Shown: positions 8,406 to 17,157 of the stretch, piece after piece
Position numbering within the stretch: position 1 is the stretch's first letter
Layout: every line of letters begins with the position of its first letter
Assembly (NCBI RefSeq): GCF_050281185.1
Contig: NZ_JBNNWS010000003.1
Span: 248,001-312,000, forward strand
DNA: 64,000 nt
Source: Heyndrickxia sp050281185
GTDB lineage: Bacteria; Bacillota; Bacilli; Bacillales; Bacillaceae_C
Direction of reading: 5' to 3'
The notes under the pieces: generated by a model
What the model was told of the DNA's origin: nothing
Seen by the model: only the letters and a program-made list of their open reading frames with translations
Database searches by the model: none
Position numbers and translations under genes: made by a program

Positions 8406-9389
8406 CTATTTTAATAGAAAGCCTTCTGTATAAGGATCTGTTTCATCTAATAAAAATTTATGAATTCCTGTCATCCATGCGGATCCAGTAATTTTTGGGA
8501 TAATCGCGGAATAATTACCGACCTTCGTATAATCAACGATCGTACCTTTAAATCTTGAACCAATAATACTATCCTGCAGGATATATTCACCAGGATTTAA
8601 ATCTAATGTAGAAAGCTTTGCACATGTTCCCGTTCCACAGGGGGAGCGATCGATTTGGCCATCTCCAAAAACGACCGTATTTCGATAGTGATTCTGTTCT
8701 AAGTGTAAACTAAACTCAACAAGATCAATGGTATTTATTTCTGGAATTTCCGGATGATTAATGACTAACTGCTCATTGGCTGCTTTTCGAATCGCGACGC
8801 CGAGTGTGGCTATTTGATCTTGCTCATCAATGTTTAACTCCAAATTGAATTGCTCCGCATTGACGATAGCAAAAAAGCTGCCTCCGAATGCGATGTCCAT
8901 TTTTACATCACCTATATTGTCAACTAAAACGGTTACATTTCTTTTAAGTAAAAATGCTGGCACATTAATAAAAGAAACCTCGCTCACTTTATCATTTTGA
9001 TAAGTGACATGACATTCAACAATTCCAGAAGGTGTATCGAGATATACCTTGTCCTTTTTTTCTATGAGGCCATTATTGATTGCTAGTGTTACAGAGGCGA
9101 TCGTCCCATGACCACACATATTCAGATAGCCGCCACTATCCATAAAAAGCACACCAAGATCACATTCTGGGTGACAAGGCTTCGTAATAATTGCCCCAAA
9201 CATATTCAAATGTCCTCTCGGCTCGTGCATAAGAAGTTTTCGAATGGAATCCATTTCTGATTGCATGTATTTTTTCTTTTCCATCATTGTATTACCATGA
9301 ATTTCTGGGATGCCTTCAATTACAATTCTAGCGGCTTCTCCCATTGTATGGGCGTCTATTGTTTGAATAAAATTTCCCTGCATAATCAT
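8406..9389 (-). CDS. Proline racemase / hydroxyproline 2-epimerase family protein
   Basis: A 327-residue protein of the proline racemase superfamily. Both catalytic cysteines are visible, in MCGHGTIA and in DRSPCGTGTCA. This argues for a two-base racemase or epimerase (proline racemase or 4-hydroxyproline 2-epimerase) and against the dehydratase subfamily, which loses the first Cys. MQGNFIQTIDAHTMGE is the usual N-terminus. I start at ATG 9389, 11 nt after GGAGGAG; ATG 9383 is possible. A perfect sigma-54 promoter lies about 70 nt upstream, and the gene is divergent from a sigma-54 activator. With the downstream proline dehydrogenase it could feed D-proline into L-proline oxidation (inference). 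Confidence 0.87.
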   Translation of the reverse strand: MIMQGNFIQTIDAHTMGEAARIVIEGIPEIHGNTMMEKKKYMQSEMDSIRKLLMHEPRGHLNMFGAIITKPCHPECDLGVLFMDSGGYLNMCGHGTIASVTLAINNGLIEKKDKVYLDTPSGIVECHVTYQNDKVSEVSFINVPAFLLKRNVTVLVDNIGDVKMDIAFGGSFFAIVNAEQFNLELNIDEQDQIATLGVAIRKAANEQLVINHPEIPEINTIDLVEFSLHLEQNHYRNTVVFGDGQIDRSPCGTGTCAKLSTLDLNPGEYILQDSIIGSRFKGTIVDYTKVGNYSAIIPKITGSAWMTGIHKFLLDETDPYTEGFLLK

Positions 9390-9458
9390 AGAAGTAATGA
9401 CTCCTCCCCATCTATAGTTGATAAAAATAGTTTCATAAATGCTTCTATTAGTCCTTAT

Positions 9459-9473
9459 GCAAGTATTGTGCCA
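9459..9473 (-). promoter_or_regulatory. Sigma-54 (SigL) -24/-12 promoter of the racemase operon
   Basis: On the minus strand TGGCAC (9473-9468), five bases, TTGC (9462-9459) then AT: an exact match to the TGGCAC-N5-TTGC consensus. The adjacent divergent gene encodes a sigma-54 activator. Confidence 0.9.
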
Positions 9474-9546
9474 ATTTATATAAATGTGTTTTTTCAGCAT
9501 ATTGTAATTATTTTTCCGCTTTCGTATAATAGGAAATGATCATTTA

Positions 9547-9564
9547 GTTTACACTTTTGTAAAC
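9547..9564. promoter_or_regulatory. Palindrome GTTTAC-N6-GTAAAC, candidate activator site
   Basis: A perfect 6+6 inverted repeat about 75-90 bp upstream of the -24 element and 47 bp before the activator ATG. The position suits an enhancer-type site or autoregulation by the adjacent sigma-54 activator. Confidence 0.45.
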
Positions 9565-9610
9565 TTACAATTAACAGTTAACACTATTTTCCTGAAAAGG
9601 GTGTAAAATA

Positions 9611-10978
9611 ATGAACGAAATCTCAATGGAACATGCGCTATATTATTTACAAACCTTAACCGAGACAAGCTCTGATGCGATCGCTATCATCAATTCCTCT
9701 GAAGAAATACAGTTTTGGAATACCCCTGCTGAACAAATCTATGGGATACCTTTTTCAGAAATTAAAGGGAAAAAGATCAGTCAATTTTTTAAAAAAGAAG
9801 ATTTAAAATTACTAGAAATATTGGAAACGAAAAAACCGGTATTTAATGTGTATCATCAACCAAGACCCGACATGCATGTCCTCATTAGCTCTTCCCCTAT
9901 TTTCGACAAGGATGGGCTTTTAATCGGTGCAATATCGATCGATCAGGATATAACCAATATTGTAAAGTTAAATGAAAAACTAGCGTTAACAACATCACAA
10001 TTACAAAAAATAAAACAGCAAGCAAATTGGCAAGAGCAAGCTGGGCCATTATCTGAAATCAAAGGCAACAGTGAGGCGGTCCAAAAAGCAAAGGCTTTAG
10101 CATTAAAGGTAGCAACAACAGATGCGACCGTTTTAATTCAAGGGGAAAGCGGGGTAGGTAAAGAACTTTTTGCGCAAGGTATTCATGAGGCGAGCTTAAG
10201 AAAAGACAAACCCTTTATACCGATTAACTGTGGAGCGATCCCTGAAGCATTATTTGAAAGTGAATTTTTTGGCTATGAAAAAGGGGCCTTTACCGGTGCA
10301 GACAAGGATGGAAAAGCAGGAAAAGTCGAAATGGCAGACGGCGGCACTTTATTTTTAGATGAAATCGGAATCCTCCCACTTGATATGCAGGCCAAGCTTT
10401 TAAGGGTTCTTCAGGAAAAAGAAGTGTATCGAATCGGTGGAAACTTTTCAAAGAAAGTGAATATTAGAGTTGTTGCAGCGACGAATAGTGATCTCGCAGA
10501 TATGGTCAACCATGGGCTTTTTCGGGATGATCTATATTATCGATTGAATGTCGTTACATTAAACATCCCGCCGCTTCGCCAACGGGCAACAGATATTCCG
10601 ATATTGGTAAACAATTTCATGCAAGAATACACTGTGAAATACCAAAAAAAGACACCTACTCTGTTGCCAAGTGCACTAGAAATGTTCACTCATTATCCAT
10701 GGCCCGGAAATATTCGAGAACTGAGGAATATCGTAGAAAGAATGATCATCTTTAACGATCAATCGAGCATTCATGCAGAAGATCTCGTGGACATCTTTCC
10801 AACTGTGATCAATGACCAAATAAACAAAGAAGGCCTAGCCCAAGAAAAAGCCCAACTAGAAAAGGAAAGAATCAAAGAAGTACTCATAGAAACATACGGA
10901 AACAAAACCGCAGCAGCCAAAAAACTAGGAATCTCAAGAGTCAGCCTCTACAAAAAAATGAAAGAATACAATATTTAG
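9611..10978 (+). CDS. Sigma-54-dependent transcriptional activator (PAS - AAA+ - Fis HTH)
   Basis: A 455-residue enhancer-binding protein. Residues about 10-115 form a PAS sensor domain. Residues about 150-390 form the AAA+ domain, with Walker A GESGVGKE at 178-185, the sigma-54 contact loop GAFTGA at 225-230 and FLDEIG (Walker B). The C-terminal KTAAAKKLGISRVSLYKKM is a Fis-type helix-turn-helix. The start ATG 9611 follows AAGGG. The architecture is that of PrdR/RocR-type regulators of amino acid catabolism. The divergent racemase/proline dehydrogenase operon with its sigma-54 promoter is the obvious target. The stop codon TAG shares its G with the first base of a palindromic repeat. Confidence 0.95.
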   Translation: MNEISMEHALYYLQTLTETSSDAIAIINSSEEIQFWNTPAEQIYGIPFSEIKGKKISQFFKKEDLKLLEILETKKPVFNVYHQPRPDMHVLISSSPIFDKDGLLIGAISIDQDITNIVKLNEKLALTTSQLQKIKQQANWQEQAGPLSEIKGNSEAVQKAKALALKVATTDATVLIQGESGVGKELFAQGIHEASLRKDKPFIPINCGAIPEALFESEFFGYEKGAFTGADKDGKAGKVEMADGGTLFLDEIGILPLDMQAKLLRVLQEKEVYRIGGNFSKKVNIRVVAATNSDLADMVNHGLFRDDLYYRLNVVTLNIPPLRQRATDIPILVNNFMQEYTVKYQKKTPTLLPSALEMFTHYPWPGNIRELRNIVERMIIFNDQSSIHAEDLVDIFPTVINDQINKEGLAQEKAQLEKERIKEVLIETYGNKTAAAKKLGISRVSLYKKMKEYNI

Positions 10979-11004
10979 GGACGGAGGGACAGGTCCCTTG
11001 TCCC
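10978..11004. repeat. GGGACA-type palindromic repeat, copy 5
   Basis: 27-nt copy with core GGGACAGGTCC (orientation 'r'). Its first G is the last base of the TAG stop of the sigma-54 activator. Confidence 0.9.
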
Positions 11005-11093
11005 ACTCCAGTGGATTGGATTTCTTGGGCAATGATTACTCTTGATTTATACTAATAGCGGGAACTCGTCCTTCCAACTTCATGCTTAAATAG

Positions 11094-11127
11094 AAAAGCC
11101 CTGATGAAGTTAGTCCTTCCCAGAGCT
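11094..11127 (-). terminator. Probable terminator of the amidohydrolase gene
   Basis: On the minus strand AGCTCTG pairs with CAGGGCT (one wobble) and is followed by TTTTCTA. The stem is related to those at 1877, 5544 and 13167. Confidence 0.55.
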
Positions 11128-11167
11128 CGTTTATTACAAATCTTTCAAATACCTAAGAAAATTTTCT

Positions 11168-11194
11168 GGGACACGGGACCTGTCCACCTGTACC
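11168..11194. repeat. GGGACA-type palindromic repeat, copy 6 (degenerate)
   Basis: Diverged copy, GGGACACGGGACCTGTCC then a degenerate right arm; orientation 'f', opposed to copy 5 across the hairpin. Confidence 0.75.
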
Positions 11195-11302
11195 TACACC
11201 AACATCAAAATGAATAGCTGAGCAAAGACTTTCTAATACTTTTTCCATTTATGTTTTTGAATAATTGATAATTCCAAAAATCCCCCTTATACTAATAAAC
11301 TA

Positions 11303-12913
11303 CTAATTAGTGTCCCTTCCCTTTTCAAATACTACCTTCCCTGCGATAATCGTCTTCTCGACTTTTGTAGTCAGTAATTCATCAGGGTGTTCAAGTTCAA
11401 AAATGTTCTTGGAGAATACCGTCATATCTGCGAATTTCCCTCGGGATATTGTTCCTTTAAATTGTTCTTCATTTGTTGCATAAGCACCACCTACCGTAAA
11501 GAGTCTAACTGCTTCATCCATCGTTAATTTTTCAGATGGATTCCAGCCATCATGACTTTGTCCGGGTGCTTTTCTTGTAACTGCTGCGTGAATTCCTAGT
11601 AATGGATCAATTGGTTCGACAGGTGCGTCGGAACCTCCGGCACATATGACCCCTGCATCTAATAATGTTTTCCATGCGTAAGAGAGCTTAATCCGTGATT
11701 CTCCCAATCTTTCTTGAACCCATGGAAAATCTCCAACAATAAATCTTGGCTGAATGTCTACAATGCGGTTCGGTGAAACCAGTCGTGGAATCAAATCTTC
11801 GCGAAGGACTTGAGCATGAATCAATCGATCTCGATAGGATACTGCTGGAAATTGATCCAAAATATTTAGTACATTTTCAAGAGCCAGATCCCCAATGGTA
11901 TGAACAGCAATCGGCATCGAAAGTTTCCTAGCTTCATGGACGATAGAATATAATGTTGCTTGGTCCATCATTGCATCTCCAACTCTTGTAGGATCATCAT
12001 GATATGGACTTGATAAAAGAGCTGTTCTCCGCCCTAATGCTCCATCTGCAAAGATCTTTACCGCTCCAATTTGTAAATACTCATTCCCATAACCTGCATA
12101 CATTCCACTTTCCCAGAGATCCTTCATATACATATAATCTATTAAAAGATTGCATCTTAACCCCAGCTTCTCCTGATTAATTAATTCATCATAAATTTGA
12201 TAGGTTTGATAGAATCCGTTTAAGAACGTAGGATCGTTCGTATGGGCACTTGTCAATCCTTTTTCCATCGTAAAATGCACAGCTTGCCGTACAGCATGTT
12301 TTATTTCAGAATAAGATTTTTCTGGAATATATTTTTTAACAAGCTCAGAAGCTGACTCTAATAATAATCCATTTGGCTTACCAGTTCGCTCATCGAGTAC
12401 AACTGTCCCTCCTTCTGGGACCGCCATGGAAGGTTGATACCCGCATATTTCTAAGGCTTTACTATTTACTAGAGCAGCATGACAACAAATTCTTTGAATA
12501 AATAAAGGGCAATGTGGTGCAACATAGTCCAACTCTTCAATAGTCGGGATTGTGGAATCAGTAAATAAGTTTTCATCCCAGCCTCGTCCTATGAGCCATT
12601 CATCTGGACGAAGTGTACTCGCTCTTTCTTTTATTTTCTCTAGCATTTCCTTTTTAGACTGGACTCCTGTGACATCCACATTCAAAAAATTCATAGCCAC
12701 TCCACCAATATGTACATGACTCTCAATCAACCCTGGAGTCACCGTCTTTCCTTGTAAATCAATTACCTCCGTATCAGCTCTTCCCCACTGAAGCATCATA
12801 TCTGCCATCGTTCCCATATCTATAAATCTGCCATCCCTAACCACAATAGACTGAACCATGGGATGTATCTTATCCATTGTATAGATCAGACCGTTCGTAT
12901 AAATTGTTGTCAA
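11303..12913 (-). CDS. Amidohydrolase family protein (YtcJ-like)
   Basis: A 536-residue metal-dependent hydrolase of the Amidohydro_3 (YtcJ/NfdA-like) group. The N-terminal beta-sandwich begins TTIYTNGLIYTMD. PGLIESHVHIGG carries the HxH metal ligands, AVHTIGDLALENVL and LIHAQVL carry further His ligands, and CAGGSDAPVEPIDPLLGIHAAVTR has the catalytic Asp. The start is TTG at 12913 with AAGGAG eight bases upstream. Family members hydrolyse N-formyl or other C-N bonds; the substrate here is unknown. It appears monocistronic, between a shared-stem terminator at 11094 and the ydb genes. Confidence 0.88.
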   Translation of the reverse strand: MTTIYTNGLIYTMDKIHPMVQSIVVRDGRFIDMGTMADMMLQWGRADTEVIDLQGKTVTPGLIESHVHIGGVAMNFLNVDVTGVQSKKEMLEKIKERASTLRPDEWLIGRGWDENLFTDSTIPTIEELDYVAPHCPLFIQRICCHAALVNSKALEICGYQPSMAVPEGGTVVLDERTGKPNGLLLESASELVKKYIPEKSYSEIKHAVRQAVHFTMEKGLTSAHTNDPTFLNGFYQTYQIYDELINQEKLGLRCNLLIDYMYMKDLWESGMYAGYGNEYLQIGAVKIFADGALGRRTALLSSPYHDDPTRVGDAMMDQATLYSIVHEARKLSMPIAVHTIGDLALENVLNILDQFPAVSYRDRLIHAQVLREDLIPRLVSPNRIVDIQPRFIVGDFPWVQERLGESRIKLSYAWKTLLDAGVICAGGSDAPVEPIDPLLGIHAAVTRKAPGQSHDGWNPSEKLTMDEAVRLFTVGGAYATNEEQFKGTISRGKFADMTVFSKNIFELEHPDELLTTKVEKTIIAGKVVFEKGRDTN

Positions 12914-13104
12914 TTAAATTTCTCCTTTCCAAAGTTCTCTCAGCTGGCTATGAGGTACTCCTCTTTGAGCGTCAGCTAGATTAAAATACACATATATTAC
13001 CCTTCATACAATTTCGAAACCATCAATTGAGGGACACTATAAAAAGCTCCAAGCCCTATATATAGTTAATTCTCTCTGAATTGGAAAATTCCCTTTTTAA
13101 AAAT

Positions 13105-13125
13105 GGGACGCGGCTCCATCGTCCC
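13105..13125. repeat. GGGACA-type palindromic repeat, copy 7 (short)
   Basis: A 21-nt shortened copy, GGGACG...CGTCCC. It is the left member of a pair around the hairpin at 13167. Confidence 0.7.
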
Positions 13126-13166
13126 ACGCTTCATTTTTCCACTAGAAAGAGCTCCATACATAAACG

Positions 13167-13201
13167 AAAAGCTCTGAGAAAAATCTTCTCAGAGCCTTTT
13201 T
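13167..13201 (-). terminator. Rho-independent terminator of ydbT
   Basis: The arms AAAAGCTCTGAGAA and TTCTCAGAGCCTTTT are almost perfect, giving a strong hairpin flanked by A- and T-runs. It could work on both strands. It lies about 65 nt beyond the ydbT stop. Confidence 0.8.
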
Positions 13202-13240
13202 ATTCATGTATTTCCTTCCGAAAATCCTGAAAGCAATAGC

Positions 13241-13265
13241 GGGACAAGGGACCGGACCTCTGCCC
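13241..13265. repeat. GGGACA-type palindromic repeat, copy 8
   Basis: A 25-nt copy (GGGACAAGGGACCGGACC then TGCCC), orientation 'f'. Its last base is part of the ydbT stop codon. Confidence 0.8.
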
Positions 13266-14764
13266 TATTCAACTTCGATTTCGTTTCTTCTTCCGATATA
13301 CCATTTGTAAAATGAGACAGCCAGTTCCACTGGGACATCTGCTAACTTGGCATGATGTACGGGTTTGGCGCGATTGACGGTTTCAACGGATGCTAGACCG
13401 AGCAATTTCTGAAAGATACCGCGGGTTACGCTTACTTCAATGACCTTATCCCGTTTTGAAAGGAATAAAGTTGTTGTGAAACTACCTGTTTTGAATTGAA
13501 TGAACTGTTGATTGATCGTGTATCGTGTAAAGAAGAAACTAAGTAATCGGATTCCACCGATGATAATTAGTAATATTGCGGAGATGATCCACCAAGCCTG
13601 CTCCACTCCAAAAATCGTCGGCTTGAAATAAAATAGAACAGCTGTTGCAATAATCCATATCCAACTTGGCTTAAGCATACGAACCCATAAGGATAGTTTA
13701 GGAAGACAAGACATTTTTTTAGTAACCTCATAAGACGGCAAGATTTCGGAAATCATTTCATATGCATGCCTTACAGGTAAAAAAGGATACAGTGAATTAA
13801 TTTCAAGCTTTTCCTCCTCGGAGCTTAAATTACCTGCACTGATTAGTTTTACTTCGGCGAGCCCTAGGATACGCTTCATAATTGACTGTGTAATTTCAAT
13901 CCCTTGAACTCTTTCCTTTGAAATTGAAAAAGAAGTTTCATCGATTACACCTTTTACAATATAGATACGATCAGTGTCCGAAGAGATTTCATATTTCCCA
14001 TATTTTATAAATGTTCGAATGATCCCGAAAGCAATAGAGACAATAAGAAAAATAATGAGAATCAACGTAATAACCCACCAAGAATGGATTATGGATGAGA
14101 ATATTCCTTCTGCTTCTTTTTCCACATGAAAGATATCATTAATCTTTCCATAAATAGAAAGGATTATAGGGATCAGAAGAAGAAAGCTAAACGAGGTAAA
14201 GGAAGCTTTTAATGTATCCTTTGTCGTTGGCTTAAAATGAATGACCCGCTTCGACTTTTCCGTCTCTGTGTGAATGATAGGAGAAACTGACTCTTTTTCC
14301 TCATCACTCGAACCTATTTCATTAGGATTTGTCACATGATCTTCCATTCTATCTGCTTCAATTCGAGATATTACTTCAAAATCAATCGTAGCATCGTCCC
14401 CCGCCATCCCTGTTTCAAAACGGAGAGAAGTCACTTGAAAAATCCGATGAAATAAAGATGTTCGACGGTTTACATTTTGAATTTTAGAAAATGGAATAGT
14501 TTGCTTAGATTTTGTAAAAATTCCTTTATAAATATGAAAGGAAGTATCATCTAGCTTATATTTATGGGTAAGCCATCTCATAACAAAATAAACAATGCTA
14601 ATCACAAAAACTAGAAGAAAAGCGATTCTTCCATACTTGATGAAATGTGATTTAGAGCCATATTTGATTACGAATAAAAATAAAAAGAAAAAAAATGAAT
14701 TCTTCACTAAGCTTCCTAAATCAAAGAGAATATTTAGTGGATGGTATCGTTTTGCTTCCGTCAT
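13265..14764 (-). CDS. ydbT: PH (bPH2) domain membrane protein, YdbT family
   Basis: A 499-residue membrane protein with several hydrophobic pairs (about 20-60, 190-250, 360-410) separating three soluble bacterial-PH segments, for example DDTSFHIYKGIFTKSKQTIPFSKIQNV and RIYIVKGVIDETSFSISKERVQGIEI. Architecture and length match Bacillus subtilis YdbT (about 493 residues), whose partner YdbS is encoded just upstream, as here. In that species YdbS-YdbT is linked to resistance to the peptide amylocyclicin. The ATG overlaps the ydbS stop (ATGA), so translation is coupled. Confidence 0.88.
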   Translation of the reverse strand: MTEAKRYHPLNILFDLGSLVKNSFFFFLFLFVIKYGSKSHFIKYGRIAFLLVFVISIVYFVMRWLTHKYKLDDTSFHIYKGIFTKSKQTIPFSKIQNVNRRTSLFHRIFQVTSLRFETGMAGDDATIDFEVISRIEADRMEDHVTNPNEIGSSDEEKESVSPIIHTETEKSKRVIHFKPTTKDTLKASFTSFSFLLLIPIILSIYGKINDIFHVEKEAEGIFSSIIHSWWVITLILIIFLIVSIAFGIIRTFIKYGKYEISSDTDRIYIVKGVIDETSFSISKERVQGIEITQSIMKRILGLAEVKLISAGNLSSEEEKLEINSLYPFLPVRHAYEMISEILPSYEVTKKMSCLPKLSLWVRMLKPSWIWIIATAVLFYFKPTIFGVEQAWWIISAILLIIIGGIRLLSFFFTRYTINQQFIQFKTGSFTTTLFLSKRDKVIEVSVTRGIFQKLLGLASVETVNRAKPVHHAKLADVPVELAVSFYKWYIGRRNEIEVE

Positions 14765-15258
14765 TGCTCCACTTCCTTTATCTTAGCGAATTGAGCAATT
14801 CGATTCCTTAATTCGAAAGCTACATCTTTTGGCAAAGCAGGGATGGCATGCGATGATCCCATCGTTTCTACGGATACAGAGTATAAGCCATACTTTCTTA
14901 ACAATGGTCCCTGATGGGTTGCGACCGATTGTATTTTAGTCATTGGGACTAGTTGATGCGTTTCATTGATTGCACCTAATTTCAATTTTAAAAACTCCTC
15001 GTCCACACCGTAACGCCAATTTTTATAAAGAAGAAAAGGTTGGATAAAAATAGACCAGACAGCAAAAAGAACAGAAATGATCGTGATCACAATAAGAATC
15101 CAACCAATCCACTCTTTCCATGAATACAAATGGTCCAAATAAAATAAAACCCCAAGCACTATCCAACCAATCAAACACCCAATCGTTTCCCTAATAATCC
15201 ATACCTTAACCGCATCCTTCGACAAACGATTTTGCGGCGAACTAATTTCTAAATACAT
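14761..15258 (-). CDS. ydbS: PH domain membrane protein, YdbS family
   Basis: A 165-residue protein with two transmembrane helices (about 25-75) followed by a bacterial PH domain containing YGVDEEFLKLKLGAINETHQ and LVPMTKIQSVATHQGPLLRKYGL. I start at ATG 15258 (MYLEISS), with AGGAG seven bases upstream. A longer reading to 15312 is only open because a palindromic repeat lies there. It precedes ydbT with a 4-nt overlap, forming the conserved two-gene unit. Confidence 0.88.
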   Translation of the reverse strand: MYLEISSPQNRLSKDAVKVWIIRETIGCLIGWIVLGVLFYLDHLYSWKEWIGWILIVITIISVLFAVWSIFIQPFLLYKNWRYGVDEEFLKLKLGAINETHQLVPMTKIQSVATHQGPLLRKYGLYSVSVETMGSSHAIPALPKDVAFELRNRIAQFAKIKEVEQ

Positions 15259-15274
15259 TAAATCACTCCTAAAT

Positions 15275-15301
15275 GGGACAGAGGGTCTGGTCCCTTGTCC
15301 C
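15275..15301. repeat. GGGACA-type palindromic repeat, copy 9
   Basis: 27-nt copy with core GGGTCTGGTCC (orientation 'r'), immediately upstream of the ydbS ribosome binding site, hence in the ydbS leader or promoter region. Confidence 0.9.
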
Positions 15302-15706
15302 AGTTTCAACAAAACTCAAAATAAGATTGTCCCTTCCAATTACTACGTACTTTAGTAGAGAAAGGTTCCATATGTTGCTAGCTTCTTGTGAGAAAGTTGG
15401 GATACCACAACAGGTTTGAGATCGTTATGAAATTTATCTAGTTTCACTCCATATTTAATCTTTTAAATAATACAATAAAAATTTATTTTCAAATAGTATT
15501 TAATAGGAGCTTATGCTTGCTCTTAATTTTCCATAGATTATGTGCTTTATAGTCTCACAAGAACAGGTTACGGGTCTTAAATTATTTTAGGTATATAAAG
15601 CAAGACAGACAAAAAAGAGAACAACTACACCAATGGTCCTTCTTCTTCAGAATATTATATTTAACAATGGGTATTTAAACATCCCAAAAATTGTGTTTAC
15701 TAAAGT
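15302..15706. other. Intergenic, no gene recognised
   Basis: AT-rich 405-bp stretch between the divergent ydbS and guaC. I see no convincing open frame with a ribosome binding site, RNA gene or clear operator. It presumably holds the ydbS promoter. Confidence 0.5.
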
Positions 15707-15733
15707 GGGACACTGGACCTGACCCTTTGTCCC
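15707..15733. repeat. GGGACA-type palindromic repeat, copy 10
   Basis: 27-nt copy with core GGACCTGACCC (orientation 'f'), ending 4 bp before the -35 hexamer of guaC. Confidence 0.9.
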
Positions 15734-15737
15734 TTGA

Positions 15738-15766
15738 TTGACATACTGATAAAAATAATATACATT
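15738..15766 (+). promoter_or_regulatory. Sigma-A promoter of guaC
   Basis: A perfect TTGACA (15738-15743), a 17-bp spacer and TACATT (15761-15766). Transcription would start near 15773, inside the putative PurR site. Confidence 0.7.
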
Positions 15767-15771
15767 AATAA

Positions 15772-15813
15772 TATACGAACGTTTTTAACTATGTTATATT
15801 TAATATTCGTGTT
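15772..15813 (+). promoter_or_regulatory. Candidate PurR operator (two inverted PurBox-like half sites)
   Basis: ATACGAACGTT at 15773-15783 and the inverted AATATTCGTG at 15802-15811 resemble the paired PurBoxes (CGAAC core) bound by Bacillus PurR. guaC is a known PurR target in B. subtilis. The same ATACGAAC string recurs before the NCS2 permease at 21747. Confidence 0.5.
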
Positions 15814-15827
15814 TAGGAGTGTAATTC

Positions 15828-16811
15828 ATGGAAAATGTGTTTGATTACGAAGATATTCAATTAATTCCGGCTAAATGTGTGGTAAGAAGCCGATCTGAAT
15901 GTGATACAACTGTGACCTTAGGTGGACATAAATTTAAGCTGCCAGTAGTGCCTGCAAATATGCAGACAATAATAGACGAAAAAGTTGCTATATATTTAGC
16001 AGAAAATGGTTACTTTTATATTATGCATCGCTTTCAACCAGAAAAACGAGTTGAGTTTATTAAGGACATGCAATCACGTGGATTAATCGCATCTATTAGT
16101 GTTGGAGTAAAAGAGGAAGAATATCATTTTATACAACAATTAGCTGATGAACAGCTTACACCTGAATTCATTACGATTGATATTGCACATGGTCATTCCA
16201 ATGCAGTGATCGAAATGATTCAGCATATTAAGAAACACTTACCTAATAGTTTTGTTATTGCAGGGAATGTTGGAACTCCAGAAGCCGTAAGGGAATTAGA
16301 AAATGCGGGTGCGGATGCAACAAAAGTAGGCATTGGGCCAGGAAAAGTGTGTATTACAAAAATTAAAACTGGCTTTGGAACAGGCGGCTGGCAATTAGCA
16401 GCATTAAGATGGTGTGCTAAAGCCGCAAGTAAACCGATTATTGCTGATGGCGGTATTCGTACACATGGCGATATCGCGAAATCCATTCGATTTGGAGCAT
16501 CAATGGTTATGATTGGTTCTCTATTTGCTGGACATGAAGAATCTCCTGGTGAAACCATTGAAAAAGACGGAAAGCTTTATAAAGAATACTTTGGTTCCGC
16601 TTCAGAATTCCAAAAAGGTGAAAGAAAAAATGTCGAAGGCAAGAAAATGTTTGTGGAACATAAAGGCTCAATAACAGACACCTTGATTGAAATGGAACAA
16701 GATCTTCAATCCTCCATTTCCTATGCAGGCGGAAACAAATTAGATGCCATTCGTAATGTAGACTATGTTGTTGTAAAAAACTCAATCTTTAATGGAGATC
16801 GGGTATATTAA
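15828..16811 (+). CDS. guaC: GMP reductase
   Basis: A 327-residue TIM-barrel enzyme of the IMPDH/GMP reductase family, converting GMP to IMP and ammonia with NADPH. Segments FDYEDIQLIPAKC, VPANMQTI, FITIDIAHGHS, GPGKVCITKIKTGFGTGGWQ (catalytic Cys175) and ADGGIRTHGDIAKSIRFGA match the GuaC2 type found in Firmicutes, without CBS domains. The start ATG 15828 has AGGAG upstream. It is monocistronic with a sigma-A promoter and a PurR-like site. It supports guanine-nucleotide interconversion in purine salvage. Confidence 0.95.
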   Translation: MENVFDYEDIQLIPAKCVVRSRSECDTTVTLGGHKFKLPVVPANMQTIIDEKVAIYLAENGYFYIMHRFQPEKRVEFIKDMQSRGLIASISVGVKEEEYHFIQQLADEQLTPEFITIDIAHGHSNAVIEMIQHIKKHLPNSFVIAGNVGTPEAVRELENAGADATKVGIGPGKVCITKIKTGFGTGGWQLAALRWCAKAASKPIIADGGIRTHGDIAKSIRFGASMVMIGSLFAGHEESPGETIEKDGKLYKEYFGSASEFQKGERKNVEGKKMFVEHKGSITDTLIEMEQDLQSSISYAGGNKLDAIRNVDYVVVKNSIFNGDRVY

Positions 16812-16837
16812 TCGGGACTAAAGACCGGACCATTAGT

Positions 16838-16864
16838 GGGACAGAGGGTCCGGTCTATTGTCTT
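16838..16864. repeat. GGGACA-type palindromic repeat, copy 11 (diverged)
   Basis: GGGACAGAGGGTCCGGTC followed by a mutated right arm (TTGTCTT). Orientation 'r', 26 nt after the guaC stop. A more eroded half copy starts at 16814. Confidence 0.75.
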
Positions 16865-17157
16865 TTTTTGGGGGAAGGCATTTAAAACTACATTTACTCT
16901 TGTAAAGTCCAATACAAAATATTATATTTACTCTCTTACAATTTTAATGGTCATTTAACTATTCGATGGTAGCATCGTTACCATTAAAACCTGATCCTAA
17001 GATACATACATATTTATTATAAATACATAAATTTTAATAGTGCAAAGAAAAAGAAGTACATCTCACCATTAAACTGCAAAGTATTCTCCTTCTACTATAT
17101 ATTTCAGCCCGTTAATAAATTGTGAAATTGACAGTCACCCCTCCATTACCCACAAAG
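16865..17157. other. Intergenic, no gene recognised
   Basis: About 290 bp between the convergent guaC and the sunset-domain gene. The only notable structure is a small inverted repeat, ATGGTA-N7-TACCAT, at 16966-16984. Confidence 0.4.

Noticed and set aside
15259..15312. N-terminal extension of ydbS
   Set aside because: It is translated palindromic repeat upstream of a clear AGGAG and ATG at 15258.
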